A stretch of 64,000 nt of DNA from Taenia hydatigena. Lineage: Eukaryota; Platyhelminthes; Cestoda; Cyclophyllidea; Taeniidae. The position numbers and the translations under genes were made by a program. The notes below the pieces were generated by a model. It did no database searches, was not told the origin of the DNA, and was given only the letters and a program-made list of their open reading frames with translations. How positions within the stretch are numbered: the first letter of the stretch is position 1; every line of letters starts with the position of its first letter. The stretch is from assembly GCA_036345935.2 (NCBI GenBank), contig JADWOT020000001.1:32843116-32907115 (forward strand), given 5' to 3'. Below, piece by piece: positions 1 through 13,109 of this stretch.

Positions 1-1815
1 ATTTAAATTAACTTCGATACTAGTTTTTTGCCTTATTTTGATGTTTGGCTGCTCGTCCTTTCTACTTTTTATCCGCCTTCACTTTGGCATAGTGGTATGA
101 TTCAACCAAGTTTCGCCCACTTCAAGTACTGATTTTCATTACTCATTTTGAGGAGCATCGAATAAAGGGGGATGGGATAAGCAACGGTGCTTTAGGATGG
201 GTAGGTGAGTATGTGTGAGGGACGCCATAGTAACCTGTAAGTAGGAAAGGGAAGCAGTAATTAATGCGGATAATCCACTAGAATCACCAATGCGCACAAC
301 AGTATTCTCCTCCCAATTTCACTTCACTACTTAGCATCGAACTGTCGTCTATCTCTCCCACTAGCCAAATGCCCTCGCACTGGATGACTTCAGACCTCGC
401 ACAGAGTCGTCAGAATGACGTCAGTGACAAACCAGACAAAAGTGTCTGCTCAGCCAGCATAGGCATAGACATAGACACAGAGGGGTGATCACCTTAGGTT
501 GAATGAATTCTTTAGCAATTCCATAATCCATTTAACAACTTCTAAAGGATTTTACCTCTACATTTCAGTAGTTGTTGAGGTAGTGCCTAGTCGTATTATT
601 TGAAGCAGGGTGTATCAAGTGATTAAGACAGACGCCTTGAGACAAGGAGAGGAGACAATAGCTTAAGTTGGGTTCGTCTCTATGCCGACCCACTCCATGG
701 GCTATAATAAGCCACAGTTGCATTGGAAGCATAAGTCGAAATGAGGAAATTAATGGCATGCAACTTTGTCACCATTGGATAGTTAGGTAAACAAATCTCC
801 AGTTCTCAAATTTCACTGATGGTATCGACGCACTCCAGAGAACATTGACAAAGTAACATAGTCGCTAGCTGTTGGTCAGGCGGATTTTCAGTTGGTTTGT
901 TGCTTTGGCCAGTCACGCACTCAACAACTTGCGCGACAGAATGGCAAGTTGTGAATTAATCCAACGAACTCTAGCAGAGAGCGTTGTCCACCTAAGGTGG
1001 CAATTGCCGTCGATATCATCACAATCATCAATCCATGCCAAAAGATCAGTCCTGCTGGTGCTATTAATCAGTTGGATGGTCACTTACTTAGTTGATGAAC
1101 TAGTCAGTCAGTCAACAATTTATGCAGGAGCTAATTTAAAAATTCGCATTCTTTCTCACTTGGTTGTCAGCGTGTCTAGCTGGTTGGCTGGAAGCTTGTT
1201 GAGAGCATATCAAGTTCACCGAATGGGCAAAAGAAGCAGGGGTAGCCGTCAGTAACTCAAGGCGCTGAGTAGCTGCTAGTTAACCTGGAGCCACAGTCGC
1301 CCTACAATCAGTTTGTCATCGACTCGACCAGCTTATTGAACCATAGATCTGCAAGTCAGTGAGGGACGCCGAATGGTGCAGTAATAAATGATTACAAGCA
1401 AAATTGGAAATGACTAGTTGACATTATTGATGCACACACGATAGTTGGCAGCAGTAACTTCTTAAAGACTATATCTGAACTCTTTAAAATGAGTTGGCAG
1501 AAAGGAATATCGTGGGAGTCTGACGTCGCACTGGTCCACATCGTCACGTTATGACATTGGTTAATAGGGAAGATTGTGCTTCCATGTCTTGGTGAACGTT
1601 GGTCCATTCATTGTTTGGATGTGCTAGTAACATTCACTCTCTCTCACCTATCGAATTTCCAAGATGGGTGATCCGGATATTTGACGTTATATTCCACTTC
1701 TCACTTTGGTCTTCAGTAGAACTAACTGAGAACATAAAGACGCGACTGTTCAGGGGTGTTGGGTGAATTGGAGGAGGTACACCTCCTCCTTTAGTCCAAA
1801 GCATATGCCAGAGTC
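1..1815 (+). repeat. Smaller inverted repeat, left arm (continues off the window)
   Basis: The reverse complement matches 6765-8779. Examples: 1-30 against 8750-8779 (TTCGATACT), 360-480 against 8290-8420, 820-1000 against 7600-7770, 1400-1600 against 6950-7170, and 1798-1815 against 6765-6790. Identity is around 80%. The mirror axis is near 4.3 kb and the loop of about 4.9 kb is unrelated. Confidence 0.8.
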
Positions 1816-2229
1816 TCAGAGAATGGGAACTGAGTGCTTTTTCTATAGCAGCAAGGGGTGATTAACGAGTGCTCCTCGACCTCCTGTGGGTGTTGACTGT
1901 AATCGCACTCCTTTATAAAGAGCCAAGTACGCCTCTCAAGTGAGGCGAGGGACGAAGGCGAATATTTAGGCTTGGATTTTATCTTGGAGCGCATTCGGAC
2001 GTACTAGCCCATGGTGCAATGTTTAAAGTTGGCGTAAATATGTACCACTTCTCCGTGGGCTTTCTGGATTTCCTGAAAATCGACGATTTCTTTGCGACAG
2101 AGTCATGTCACCTTCGCCTCGACGATTGATGAGCCAGCCATACAGCCCTTCCAACATTTTGATGACTCGATGATGAGGCCAGACAACGAATGCATCTGCG
2201 AGACGTCCTTCCGTACCTATCTGTCAATC

Positions 2230-3012
2230 AGTCAGTTTGCTTATTTCTTGCATGGAAGGACATAGAATGACGTCAGACAGCATAGGCATAGTTACAGACA
2301 CGGAGGAGCGATTACCTCCAGTTGAGTGAATCCTTTAACAGTTTTTCAATCCACCAACAACCTCTGGAGGGTTCCACCTCCACATTAAAGAATTGCTGAG
2401 GCAGTGCCTGTACAAACCTACTCTGATCGTATTATTTGTAGCAATTTACCTCTCAGCAAATCCGACTACCCACGATCAATTCGGCACTACACTCTCGGAT
2501 GTCGACAAGGTGAATGACACTTTCGTATCACTAAAAGCAGGTCATAAAATGAAGCACCGATAGCTAAAACTCAAAAACATTTGATTTTCACTGGGAAAGA
2601 CTTGCCTGACAGAGTAAAATCAAGTGATCAAGACGGCCTCTTCGAGACAAGGAGAGGAGACAATAGCTTACAATGGGTTCGTCTCTACGCCGACCCATTC
2701 CATAAGCTACAATAAACCGCAGTTGCTTTGGAAGTATAGGTCGAAATGAGGAAATTCATGGCATGCAACTTCGTCACCACTGGGTGGTAAGATGAGCGAA
2801 TCTCCAGCTCTCAAATTTCATTGGTAGTATCGACGCACTCCAGAGGACACTGACAAAGCAACACAGTCGCTAGCTGTTGGTCAGGCGGATTTTCAGTTGG
2901 TTTGCTGCTTTGACCAGTCACGAACTCAACAACTTGCGCGACAGAATGGCAGTTTGTGTAAAAACCCAACGAACTCTGGCAGAGAGCGTTGTCCATCTAA
3001 GATGTCAATTGG
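2230..3012 (+). repeat. Third copy of the repeat block, direct to about 440-1010
   Basis: Shares GAATGACGTCAG, ATTACCT and the stretch around TGTTGGTCAGGCGGATTTTC with 390-1010 in the same orientation, and with 7570-8290 in inverse orientation. It retains sequence missing from the first copy, for example the ACCTCTCAGCAA region at 2450. Degenerate, with no intact gene. Confidence 0.75.
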
Positions 3013-6000
3013 CATATTCTTAGCTTCCATTTGAGAATTCAACAGCATTTATATTCAAGGCTCTCAGACTGCCCATCTTCATCTCTCCTAGTTATCCACT
3101 GCTCATTTATCTTCTGACTCGTTAGACTAACCCAGCTATCTCGTAAACCAACAATCTCTAACAGCGGTAACTCAGAGGAAGGCAAAGGCAGCTACTCCCA
3201 GCAATAGAATCTGGCGAGCGAAGATGTGGAAAAAATTCCCTCTTATTTGTTCTTTTCAGTCCCTTAACTCCCAGTGGATCCTAGCTCCACTGAAATTAAG
3301 AGAACTCGCTTAGTCAGAAGGACACCTCTGTAGATATCACACTTGCAAGAAGTAAGCGTAACGATTGGATTGTAAAGTCGACTGGATGGTTGTAAGGGCG
3401 AAGTTAGGCAAAGGTCTAAAATTTATCGAGGCTGGTAGATGTACCTTTGAAGAGTCAAGTTTACTGATACTTGGCTCAGCCTTTACATGACTATGAATTG
3501 CCCATCGTATTGCTAAGCACAAGACCGGCATCTTGTACCTCGGTCGGTTAGTGTCATAACTAGGCTTGTGGTCAGTAAGACATCGCACATCCTTTTAATC
3601 GGTCTCCATCCGAATCGAGGGAATGTCATCCTCCATGCAAGGTGGGGCTGCTCCTGACCATCTTCGAGGTCACAATTTTAACAAATTATCCGTAGAAGTT
3701 TGCCTGATGGATTTTGCGTTTATCTTCCCCTCCTTGGCCTTCAATTCCCTACTCTACTCGTCGCAAGAGAACGGAAGTAGCTTTACGCACCTTGGAAGTC
3801 ATCTTTGCATAATGGATTTAGTTCCCTTTCTGAACGAGAAGCATACCTTCTGAACACCCATCGTCTGACTAAGAGGATGTTTCAGCAAGGCAAGTGTGCC
3901 GACGTTAAGAATTTGTCAGACATTCATTATCATATGATGGCAAAACTGGCAGAACCATTTGACAGTTGGAAGCATGTATTTACTCATCAACTCTCTAGCA
4001 GCTGCAGCAATCTCAGCGACGGTGACGATAAATACAGGAGCCTGACATCTTACTAGTGCTCGTTCCTCAACAAGCCTCAATTACCTCCACGGTGGCCATC
4101 ATCGTGGTAGTGATCACCATCGTCAGACAGTTTGATCAAAATTTGAAGTGTTACTGCGCGAGTTGTGCAAACACTGACCAATCAACCTTGCCAAGTTTCC
4201 GAGATGCAATTTCGAACATTTGACGCCACAGGCTGTTTAGTGCTGATTTTACGAGTGTAGGCCAAATTGAAAGTGCGACATTACCTACTTCTTTATTTTG
4301 AAGCTTAAATTGAGCAAAAGAAATGTTGTTGGATGACAGAAATTTGGTTCAACTGACTCTTAGCACCGAAGCAGATGACATCGACTTGAACAAGCTCGAC
4401 AAGTCGCCAGCAAAATTATGATTGTTGTAATGGCACTAAGTATTGTCGCTAATAATTTAATGACTGTAATAATCCTACAATCTGCAAAATTGTGAACCCA
4501 AATATATGTGCACGTTGCTACATGCTCCCTTCTCGCCAGCTACAAATCGCATCATCCTATTTTTCCCATGTCTCTTCTTCGACCATTTGCTCTCCTCACC
4601 TCAGCCTATCACTCGCTCCCACAACATTACCACCAAATGCATCTTAAATTTACTTAAAAGTTGAAAGGAGGTTTTTATTAAACATAGCATCATTTGCTGG
4701 ATTTGTTACATTGGATCCATGCTGGCAGCAGCGACTCACATCGCCTTCCTGACATCTCGCTGCTACGCACACAAATTTCAAGTCTTCGTCTTTGCTCTTA
4801 CGAGCAATAAGCCAACCACATCGCTATTCTTACGTTTCGATGAAGTGAAAACATTGTCGAAAGGAAGTTGCTTTGCGCGTTTTGCACTCCTCAAGTTGGC
4901 GTTGCATAGCTTATGTAATGCAGTGCAATCAGCTTGGGTTTTTCGGATCCAACCTCTTCTTCGCCATCTGAGCTCATTGTCAAACACCATCAATTTTGCC
5001 AAAAAGTGCGTTTTTTGCCGTAAAACAGCACCGTAAACGTAAGTGAAAGCTTCAAAAATCTGATATAAAATCCTTACCTACCTTACATCGAAGGCGCTTA
5101 GCAATCAGGCTCAAGTAACCTCAGGCGGCACATCCAGTGGTGTTTATCCTCGACAATGCTCCACCAATACCAAACCCCGTCTAGTCAACTATTTATCCTC
5201 TCATGCAGATGGATTCAATTCGCGAATAAGTGAGATTACTTGATGTATTCCCAGACCTATGCCAACCCTTGCACACTCTGACACTATTATAACAAATGTA
5301 AAAATAATAGCAATTTTGAGATTTTATGGTTTGCGAATTAACAAGGAGAGAGGAAACGGAAAAAAAAGAAAACAAAAACCTGTTTTCTTGTTACAGCATC
5401 TAGCACGTGAGTGAAGAGCGTTATGCGTCTACTGTGGACAGTCTGCGATGGCAGTAACATCAAAGGGCAGTTCTCGCCTGTGGTTCTAGCAATGAACTGA
5501 TGCTATTCCTAGATTACTTGGTGCTGAAGCAGTAGCTTGAGAGTGATTTGGGTGCTGTTTGGGTTGAATAGGATGGGATCTGAACAGATGACTGGCCCGT
5601 TGATAGGCAGACCAATGGCTCAACAGTAAGTAGTAATGCCTCCACTTAAGTGTCAAGTGTAAATGTCACTTGGCGCACTAGATCCAGTGTGCTGGTTAGC
5701 CGGTGACCTAGCTGTTAGGCAGTTCGTAGGTTGGGAAAATCGCCTTCGACGGAGGTTAGGATTAGACGCATTGTTCTCAACAACAGTCAACCACCAACCA
5801 CAGTCCTGGTCAAAGTCTTACTCCTCACAGCGGACGCAGCACATTTGACGTGCCAACTGGCATTTGAGTCACGCTAAAGGCATCATAAGTAGTCTGGCTA
5901 TCCCGTAGTCATTATTCCATGCGGTCGGTGTGCAGGCTCTCGGTGGTTAACAGTGTCAACCTTTGTTCAGGGCCATCACATTAGCCATGTAGACATTGCT

Positions 6001-6764
6001 ATCAGTACTTGCAATTAGGCGAAATTAAATCCCTCCTTGACTAGCACACGAGCGTTTCGATGAGGTGGTCATGTGTCCGACTAACTGACTACTAGGTGTG
6101 ATTGCAGCTACGAATCAAAGACTTTGCACCACCCTCGGTTTTTCATTTTGATGTGAAAACAGACGTCTAGCCATAGTAGCCATTCAGCTGCCACATTCCC
6201 TCTCCTTAACTACTCCAACGTACCATTCCATCCATTAGTCCTTTCAAGTAACCTGCCCGATTGTATTCCTCGTTGCACTTATCCAAAACGAACACACTTA
6301 ATTCTCTCTCTATCCACCATATTTAGCATCAAGCAGTTCGAGAGGTGTGTCATCTGTTGCTTAACACTCATTTGGCCATATTAACCACCAGATGCCTGTG
6401 TTACTATGCCACTGAAATCCTCAAAACTTGGGTTGAGTCGATCGATTCAGGCAGAACTGTCATCTCTGCTGCAGCAGCTATGACTATGGCACATCCATTT
6501 GGCGTGTCAAATGGTTAACGATAGTTGGTGAGGGTAAGAGAGGCTACGCCTTAAGTTAATCAGCAATCTATCAAATAGAGGAAGTAATGCCATACAGAGC
6601 ATTCACGGAATCGGATTGAAGCCAAAAGAGAGGTTGTGTCCCACGGGAATTCCAGCAATGCTATCCTCTGCACTGCAGATTGCTCCGGTCCACAACCTAC
6701 TTAATAGCCAGATCGCTAGCTATTAAACAACCCGAACCATTTTAGCGAGTGCAGGCAGCGAGCG
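3013..6764. other. Loop of the smaller inverted repeat, no gene seen
   Basis: Only short, composition-driven ORFs (up to about 105 codons at 4719-5036, overlapped on the other strand). Part of 6190-6270 (CTACTCCAACG, TCCATTAGTCC) resembles the USP5-like intron near 52440-52510. No RNA gene, promoter or family match seen. Confidence 0.5.
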
Positions 6765-8779
6765 CTCTGAGACTCTGGCATATGCTTCGAACTAAAGGAG
6801 GTTACCCTCAAACAGTCGCGTCCTTGCATTCTCAGCCAGTTCTACTGAAGACTAAAGTGCAAAGTGGAATCTAATGTCAAACATCCGGAAAATCCATCTT
6901 GAAATCTTGGCAAGTGAGAGGGGAGTGAACGTTACTAGCACATCCGAACAATGGCATGGAGCAGAATCTTCCTTCTTCATCAACCAATGTCATAATGTAG
7001 CGATTTGGACCAGTGAGACGTCAGAGACTCCCGTGATATGCCTTTCTGCCAACTCATTTTACGCAGTCACGTATTCATCCAACGTGCTTCCTTAAGAAGT
7101 TCAGATACAGTCTTTAGGAAGTCACTACTGACAACTATCGTGTGTGCATCACTAATATCAATTGGACATTTCCCATTTTGCTTGTAATCACTTATTACTG
7201 CACCATTCGGTATCTTCCGTTGTGGTTCAGACCTGTGGTTCAATAGGCTAGTCGAGTCGATAACAAACTGACTGTAGGGCGTGGCTATGGCTCTGGTTTA
7301 ACCAGCAGTAACTCAGCGCCTTGATTCACTGACGGCTCACCACTTGCCGCTATTGCCTATTTAGCAAACTTGCCATGCTCTCAGCAAGCTTCCAGCCAAC
7401 CAGCTAGCCACGGTGGCAACCAAGTGAGAAAGGAGGCGAATTTTTTAATTAGCCACTGCACAAATTGTTGACTCACTGACTGACTGATCCATCAACCAGC
7501 TAAATGACCCTCCAACTGACGAAAAGTCCCAAAGAGACTTATTTCTTGGCATGGGTTGATGATTTTGATAAGTGAATAGCAATTGACAACTTAGATGGAC
7601 AAATCTCACTACAAGAGTTCGTTGACGTTGCACACAACCTGCCATTCTGTCGCACAAATTGTTGAGTGCTTGACTGGCCAAAGCAGCAAACAAACTGAAA
7701 ATCCGCCTAACCAACAGCTAGCGACTGTGTTACTTGGTCAATGTTCTCTGGAGTGCGTCAAAACCGTCAGTGAAATTTGAGAACTGGAGATTTGTTTACC
7801 TTACCACCCAACGGTGACGAAGTTGCATACCATGAATCTCCTCAATTCGACTTATACGTCAAATGCAACTGTGGCTTATTGTAGCCCATGGAATTGCTTG
7901 ACATAGCGAAGAACCCAATGTAAGCTAGTGTCTCCTCTTCTTGTCTCAAGGCGTCTGTCTTAATCACTTGATACGCCCTGTTAGGCAAGTCGTTCCCAGT
8001 GAAGACCAACTGCTTTTTGGATGGGGTCTTCAGTGTTGCATTTTCTGACTAGTTTCCAATGATATAAAAATGTCATTCACCTTGTCAACATCCGAGACTT
8101 TGGCGCTGAAGTGACTGTGGGTAGCCGGATTGCTGAGAGGTCGTTTGCTCCAAATAATACGACCAGGCACTACCTCAACAACTACTGAAATGTAGAGGTG
8201 CAAACCTTCAGAGGTTGTTGGCGGATTGAGAAACCGCTGGGAGAATTCAGTCAATCTGAGGTAATCACCCTTCTGTGCCTCCGTCTATATTTATGCTGGC
8301 TAGGCATCCACCTTTGTCTGGTTTATCACAGACGTCATTCCGACGATTCCATGCGAGGTCTGAAGTCATCGAATGCGAGACCATTTGGCTAGTGGAAGAG
8401 GTAGACGATGGTTTGATGCTAAGAAGTAAAGTAAACTTGAGAGGAGGCAAATGTTGTGCATTTTGGTGATTCTAGTGGATTATCCGCATCAACTGCTGTT
8501 TCCTTTTCCTACTCACTCGATTAATCCCGACCACCTCCTACAGGTGACTATGGTGTCCCCCACACCCACTTACCTTATCCACGTAAAACACCGCTGCTCA
8601 TCCCATTCCCCTTTAATCAATGCTTCCCAAAATGGGTAGTGGAAATTAGCACTTGAAGTAGGCGGAACTTTATTTGAATCATACCACTATGCTAGGGTGA
8701 AAGAGGATGAGAGGTCAGGAGCACGAGCAATCAAACATTATAGTGACAGAAGGAAGCCAGTATCGAAATTAATTTAAAT
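6765..8779 (-). repeat. Smaller inverted repeat, right arm
   Basis: Partner of 1-1815. The stretch 8200-9150 is also matched in direct orientation by 62450-63560 and in inverse orientation by 11850-12660, so this arm belongs to a family with at least four copies in the window. Copies near 12.5 and 62.8 kb share about 310 extra bases (12505-12812, 62622-62930) that the 1 kb and 8.4 kb copies lack. Confidence 0.75.
7579..7665 (+). pseudogene. EF-hand-like relic fragment
   Basis: Twenty-eight codons read AIDNLDGQISLQEFVDVAHN and then LPFCRTNC before a stop. N3, D5, G6, I8, S9 and E12 of a calcium-binding EF-hand loop are present, but position 1 is not acidic. Two further copies, on the minus strand near 3010-2920 and 1008-915, read LDGQRSLPEF and LGGQRSLLEF, with the same HxLPFCRAxC ending and stop. 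This is a weak match; it could be chance in a repeated block. Confidence 0.25.
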
Positions 8780-9149
8780 TGACAGCAGCACCTCTAATGT
8801 CATTATGTTACCAGGTAGCAGCAGTTCACCAGTGCGCAGCCTCGACATGTGCAGAAGAAGGCTACGCAGACCATTTCATCCTCCAATAGCATCTTCGCAA
8901 ACTCACCAAAGCATGGGCATTGCGGCGATGTGACTGCCTTGTCTCTCATAGACGCGAAGACGAGGATTTGGAAATGATTTGCGTGCGGAACAGCGCCTAA
9001 TCATCCGAGCGTGCCAGATGCAAGCATTGGATTCTATGAGACCATGTGTACTAACTGTTCACACTCTGCTTTTTCCAAGGATGAGAAGGTGAAGGAGGAG
9101 AGACGAATCTCACAACCTTTGGACGCTTCGTAATGCGCTCATGTAATTA

Positions 9150-10546
9150 ATGCTTCCATTTTACTACTTGGAGAATTGGCTTTCAAGTAATGTGGTCTAT
9201 GCCAGATTTCAATCAGCGATCGTTGAAGTTGCCGTCTGTTAGTCATGTTCGTAACGAACCAACTGTTGGGTGTGGCTGTAGCTGTGAGTGATCCAGTTCA
9301 CCAGTTTCTCTCATTTGGCAATTGAGTGCGTAGGTTATAATGGGAGAAGGTCAAATGTCAATTAGTCATAGCTCTAGTTGTTGACCAATCAGTAGATCAG
9401 TAACCATGCTACCAACACAGACAATGCCACCAAAATTAAGAACCTCAGAAGCAGTTGCAAACGTTTACTTTATTTAAAATTAGTTTACTCCCCACTGATT
9501 AACTAGCCGTCTAAGAGGAACATGACCAAAATGATCTTGCATTTAGAGAGGATCGTCACATGCTCAAAGTGAGGTGGAGGAAGATACCGCCGATGAGCCT
9601 AATTCTTGCACGAATGACATCCTATTTCAAACAAGTGCGCATTCTTGCACACCTACAACAGTTGACTTGCTGAAGGAGCAAGGAAAAGAAGGAGGATTGA
9701 GTGCAATTTTGGTTGACTAAGATGCCACCTTGAGTTCAGTGAGAAGGTTGTGTGCTTCGGGCCACAGCAGCCTCTCAATGTCCTTCGATTGCGGTCCACC
9801 AACTACAAGAACCCTAAGCGCCACATGCAGAGAATTCGCATTACTCTTCGTGGATTTTGCAAGATTTCACTTGGATTTGAAAAACAATGACATTCAAGCG
9901 AGGATCGAAAGCATCGGCGTGGAAAGAACAAAGGCTGGACCGGGAGGCTTAGAGCAGTTGTGGGACACAATATGCTTGAAGCCTCACTACTCCACATTGG
10001 TGGTTAAAGCCTGACGTCCCCTCAGTACTGATAAGTGGCCTCAGTGTATGCGTAAAATAGAGGGAAAAGAGTAAGGAGTCGATGCTGAGATTTCCTCGAG
10101 AAATAGCTCCACGGCATCACCTCATTCATGTACCTTAAACAGATGGTGATACCGCATTCGCACCCTAATTAAGGCTGCTATAACAAAAACTCTTTACGTG
10201 GTTGTGGAGTTCCCTTAGGTCAAGGCAGCACAAACCACTGAGATGTGAAGAGAAGCACAGTTATGCACGCCAGCTCGGGCGTCATTGGCACCTCTGGCTG
10301 CTACGCTCATAGTCATAAGCACCCGCGTCCATCTGCTAGACTGAACGACTGAATTAATTACGGCTTATGCGCTTCATATAGGCTTGACTTGGTAGTCCTC
10401 AATGGTGAACGAGAAGTGGTCGACGAACACCATTCTTGCTGCGGAACCGTCATCATCTACCTTCGAGAGAGAAAAGTGCTCTCATAACACTCATCACTCT
10501 GCCTCGTTCATCAATCACCAAAGATGTGTTAAAGCTGAATCTGCGA
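9150..10546. other. Intergenic stretch, no gene seen
   Basis: Contains a 94-codon ORF (9730-10014) with no recognisable motif or splice context, and a block near 10430-10490 whose minus strand reads SKVDDDGS, part of the VDDDG repeat family. Otherwise nothing supportable. Confidence 0.4.
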
Positions 10547-10998
10547 CACATTTCGATGGGTTTGTTGGTTTCCGTAATTAGATCTGTGCATCCTCCTTCC
10601 CTTATTTTTGCATAGCTTTTATTTCCTTAGAAAGAGTAGAGTGCGATCCGCCAGGAAGTACTCTTAATTGATGTGAAGGCTGATGGCAACAGCTCTAAAG
10701 CCAGAGACGTGTTCTTTGAACGCTTCTTAGTCAAGCATGAATAATACAGGTATGGCGACGTGACGAAGCTGCTTTAGAAATGCCACATTTCGTTGGTTTG
10801 TTGGTTTCTGTAATTGGATCAGTTTATCCGGTTTCGCTCATTTTTGCATAGCTTTAATTCCCTTGGATAGAGTAGAGTACGATCCGCCAGGAAGTACTCT
10901 TAATGGATGCAAAAGCGTGTTCTTTGAACGCTTCATAGTCAAGCATGAATAATGCGGGTATGGCGACGTGATGAAGCTGCTTAAGAAATGTCAACGTT
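10547..10998 (+). repeat. Degenerate tandem repeat of about 237 bp
   Basis: Two units start at 10547 and 10784, both opening CACATTTCG with GGTTTGTTGGTTTC and sharing GATCCGCCAGGAAGTACTCT and AGTCAAGCATGAATAAT. The second unit is shorter by an internal gap. Parts resemble the repeat blocks near 13980-14050 and 58440-58570 in other orientations. No coding function seen. Confidence 0.8.
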
Positions 10999-11785
10999 AT
11001 TGAATTATGTGGTGGCTAATCTGGCTGTTGAAATCGCGTGTGCCTGCGTCTCTTCTTCCTCGCAGCAACACTAATCACAGAGACAGCGGTGATTCAGCAA
11101 CAGTACCTGTCCTTTCCCAAACGTGCCTAATCCTCCTCACCTCAACTCGTCATCAATGCCTCCAATGATGGAGATTGATACCCACCCTGTTACACACCTT
11201 CGCAATTATGACAGTGCATTGCTGCTGACATTACAGCAGCATCAAACTTCGTGGGAGCCAACTCTCAGCCAATTAGGATTGAGACTGTTTGCATGTAGCA
11301 TCTGCAATCGTGGTGGACCTCTTGCCATTTTAGCACCAAATGGTGGTCCAATCACTAAACAAGTGACGTTCGCACAACTTGTCTGCTTTGGCAGACAGGT
11401 GTGTGTTGCTCGCTAACAAAGTTGTTTGCCTTGGACTCTTCAATTTGTCTGGACTGCTAACGTTTTTCTGCAATGTGGGAGCGATTCGTCTTTCAGCCAC
11501 TTTGTTCTCCTTGGTTCAAAAGTAGCTTGCAGCCTCGGGAACTTTCAGGCCTGGTTCAAATTCGCCCTTGCAACCATCTAGTGAAATTTAACGTCTCATG
11601 TCGATGTGTTCACTTCTCGTATGAGTGATATCTACAGAGATGGTTCCTCGACCCAAGCGAGTCCTTGCAACCGTCATGGCCTTTGGGGTCAATCATGGGC
11701 AGGATAGACGGAAAAGAACAAGTAAGCCGGAATCTTTCGGTCTTTTGTCTGTTGAGAGTCCTGCGTGGCGCTTGTTTCAACAAAT
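10999..11785. other. Stretch outside the inverted repeat, no gene seen
   Basis: No mirror in the right part of the window. The 97-codon ORF at 11123-11416 has no motif. Inverted homology with the right side begins at about 11786. Confidence 0.4.
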
Positions 11786-12777
11786 GGCACCAATCACAGC
11801 ACTTGAAAGAGAACACTCCAAATAATGCACCGAAGACTCTCTGGTTGGTGTCTGCTCAGGTCGTGGTAAGAAGGGATCCCAAAGCGCGTGGTCAGTTTGG
11901 CGTTCATCTCTCCTCCTTGACCTTCACATCCTTGAAACGAGTAGAGTGGGATCAAATAGACCACAAAATCTCCTATTATTCATTCATTCGCTTCCAGAAC
12001 GCTCGTGATTCAATCTCAAATCCTTGTCTTCTCGTCGAAGATAGATGAGGCAGCCAAATCGCCGCAAGGTTCATGCTTTGATGACGTGGCGATGACGCTG
12101 TTGCAAAGCGAATCAGTCTGCGCAGCCTTCTTCTGCACGTACTGAGTCTTTGCATTTTTTAACTGCTGTCTCAATACAGTGAAACTGGCTCCATTTTGAC
12201 AGCATAGGTATTACTGACAATTCAAATTAACTTTGATACTGTTTTTCCTTTCCATTTTCTGATTCTTGATTGCTCATGCTCCTTACCCTATAGCTCCTTT
12301 CACTCTGGCATGGTGGTGTGTTCAAATAAAGTTTTGGCTACATAAAGTGCTAATTTTATTACCCTTTTTGGGAAGTAGCGGATAAAGGCAAATGGGATAA
12401 GTGATGGCGCTTTGGATGCGTAGGTGAGTAAGTGTAAAGGAAGCGATAGTCGCCTGTTGGAAGTGGTCGAGATCGATGGAACGAGGAGGAAAATGAGAGG
12501 GTGAGTGGGCCTGAATATAGCCTCCCGAGTACTTTATAGCATCGACCGCATCAGCATCTCTGGATCTGTTGGCTGTGATTGGCGTGTAGCCGCGGAGGGA
12601 ATCACCACGACACGAGCAATTCACAATCCCCTTCATTGCAGACTAAAGTGGTTTTGGCTTACGCCGGTGAATTCTTTAGTACGATGCACCCGACTCAGTT
12701 AAACTCCGAACACTACAGCGTGGATGAAAGCTGTTACACTGATACCTCCCATTTTCACACCACACCCGCGATTGATG

Positions 12778-12799
12778 CACTGTCACAATGGTGACAGTG
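12778..12799. other. Perfect 9-bp stem-loop beside a deletion junction (left)
   Basis: CACTGTCAC and GTGACAGTG flank a four-base AATG loop. It lies 14 bases from the CTAGT junction (12813-12817) at which the left arm lacks the 4.36-kb block. The right mirror hairpin at 62635-62656 has the same stem and loop CAAT. Confidence 0.7.
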
Positions 12800-13109
12800 A
12801 CACGTAAAATTGACTAGTAATGGAGAATGTCGCCTACCTCTATTCAAGCCACTCGTTGCAAGAAAGCGAGGGCTAATAAGGAGGGAATGAATGTCAAATT
12901 TGTTGCAGCATGTCAGAAAATTGACCACTGAAAGCTTCTACCAAACAACAGAACTCAAAGCGTAATGAAAGCACCAACTTTGCTTTTCCTCACTAAGCAC
13001 AGCCTATTTGCCGGGTTGAAGTTTGCTGACAGCACGAAGAGTAGAAAAGTCCAAAGAAAATCCACATTCCTCACGTCTATCCACCTCAAAATTTCAAGCT
13101 AACAGAACA

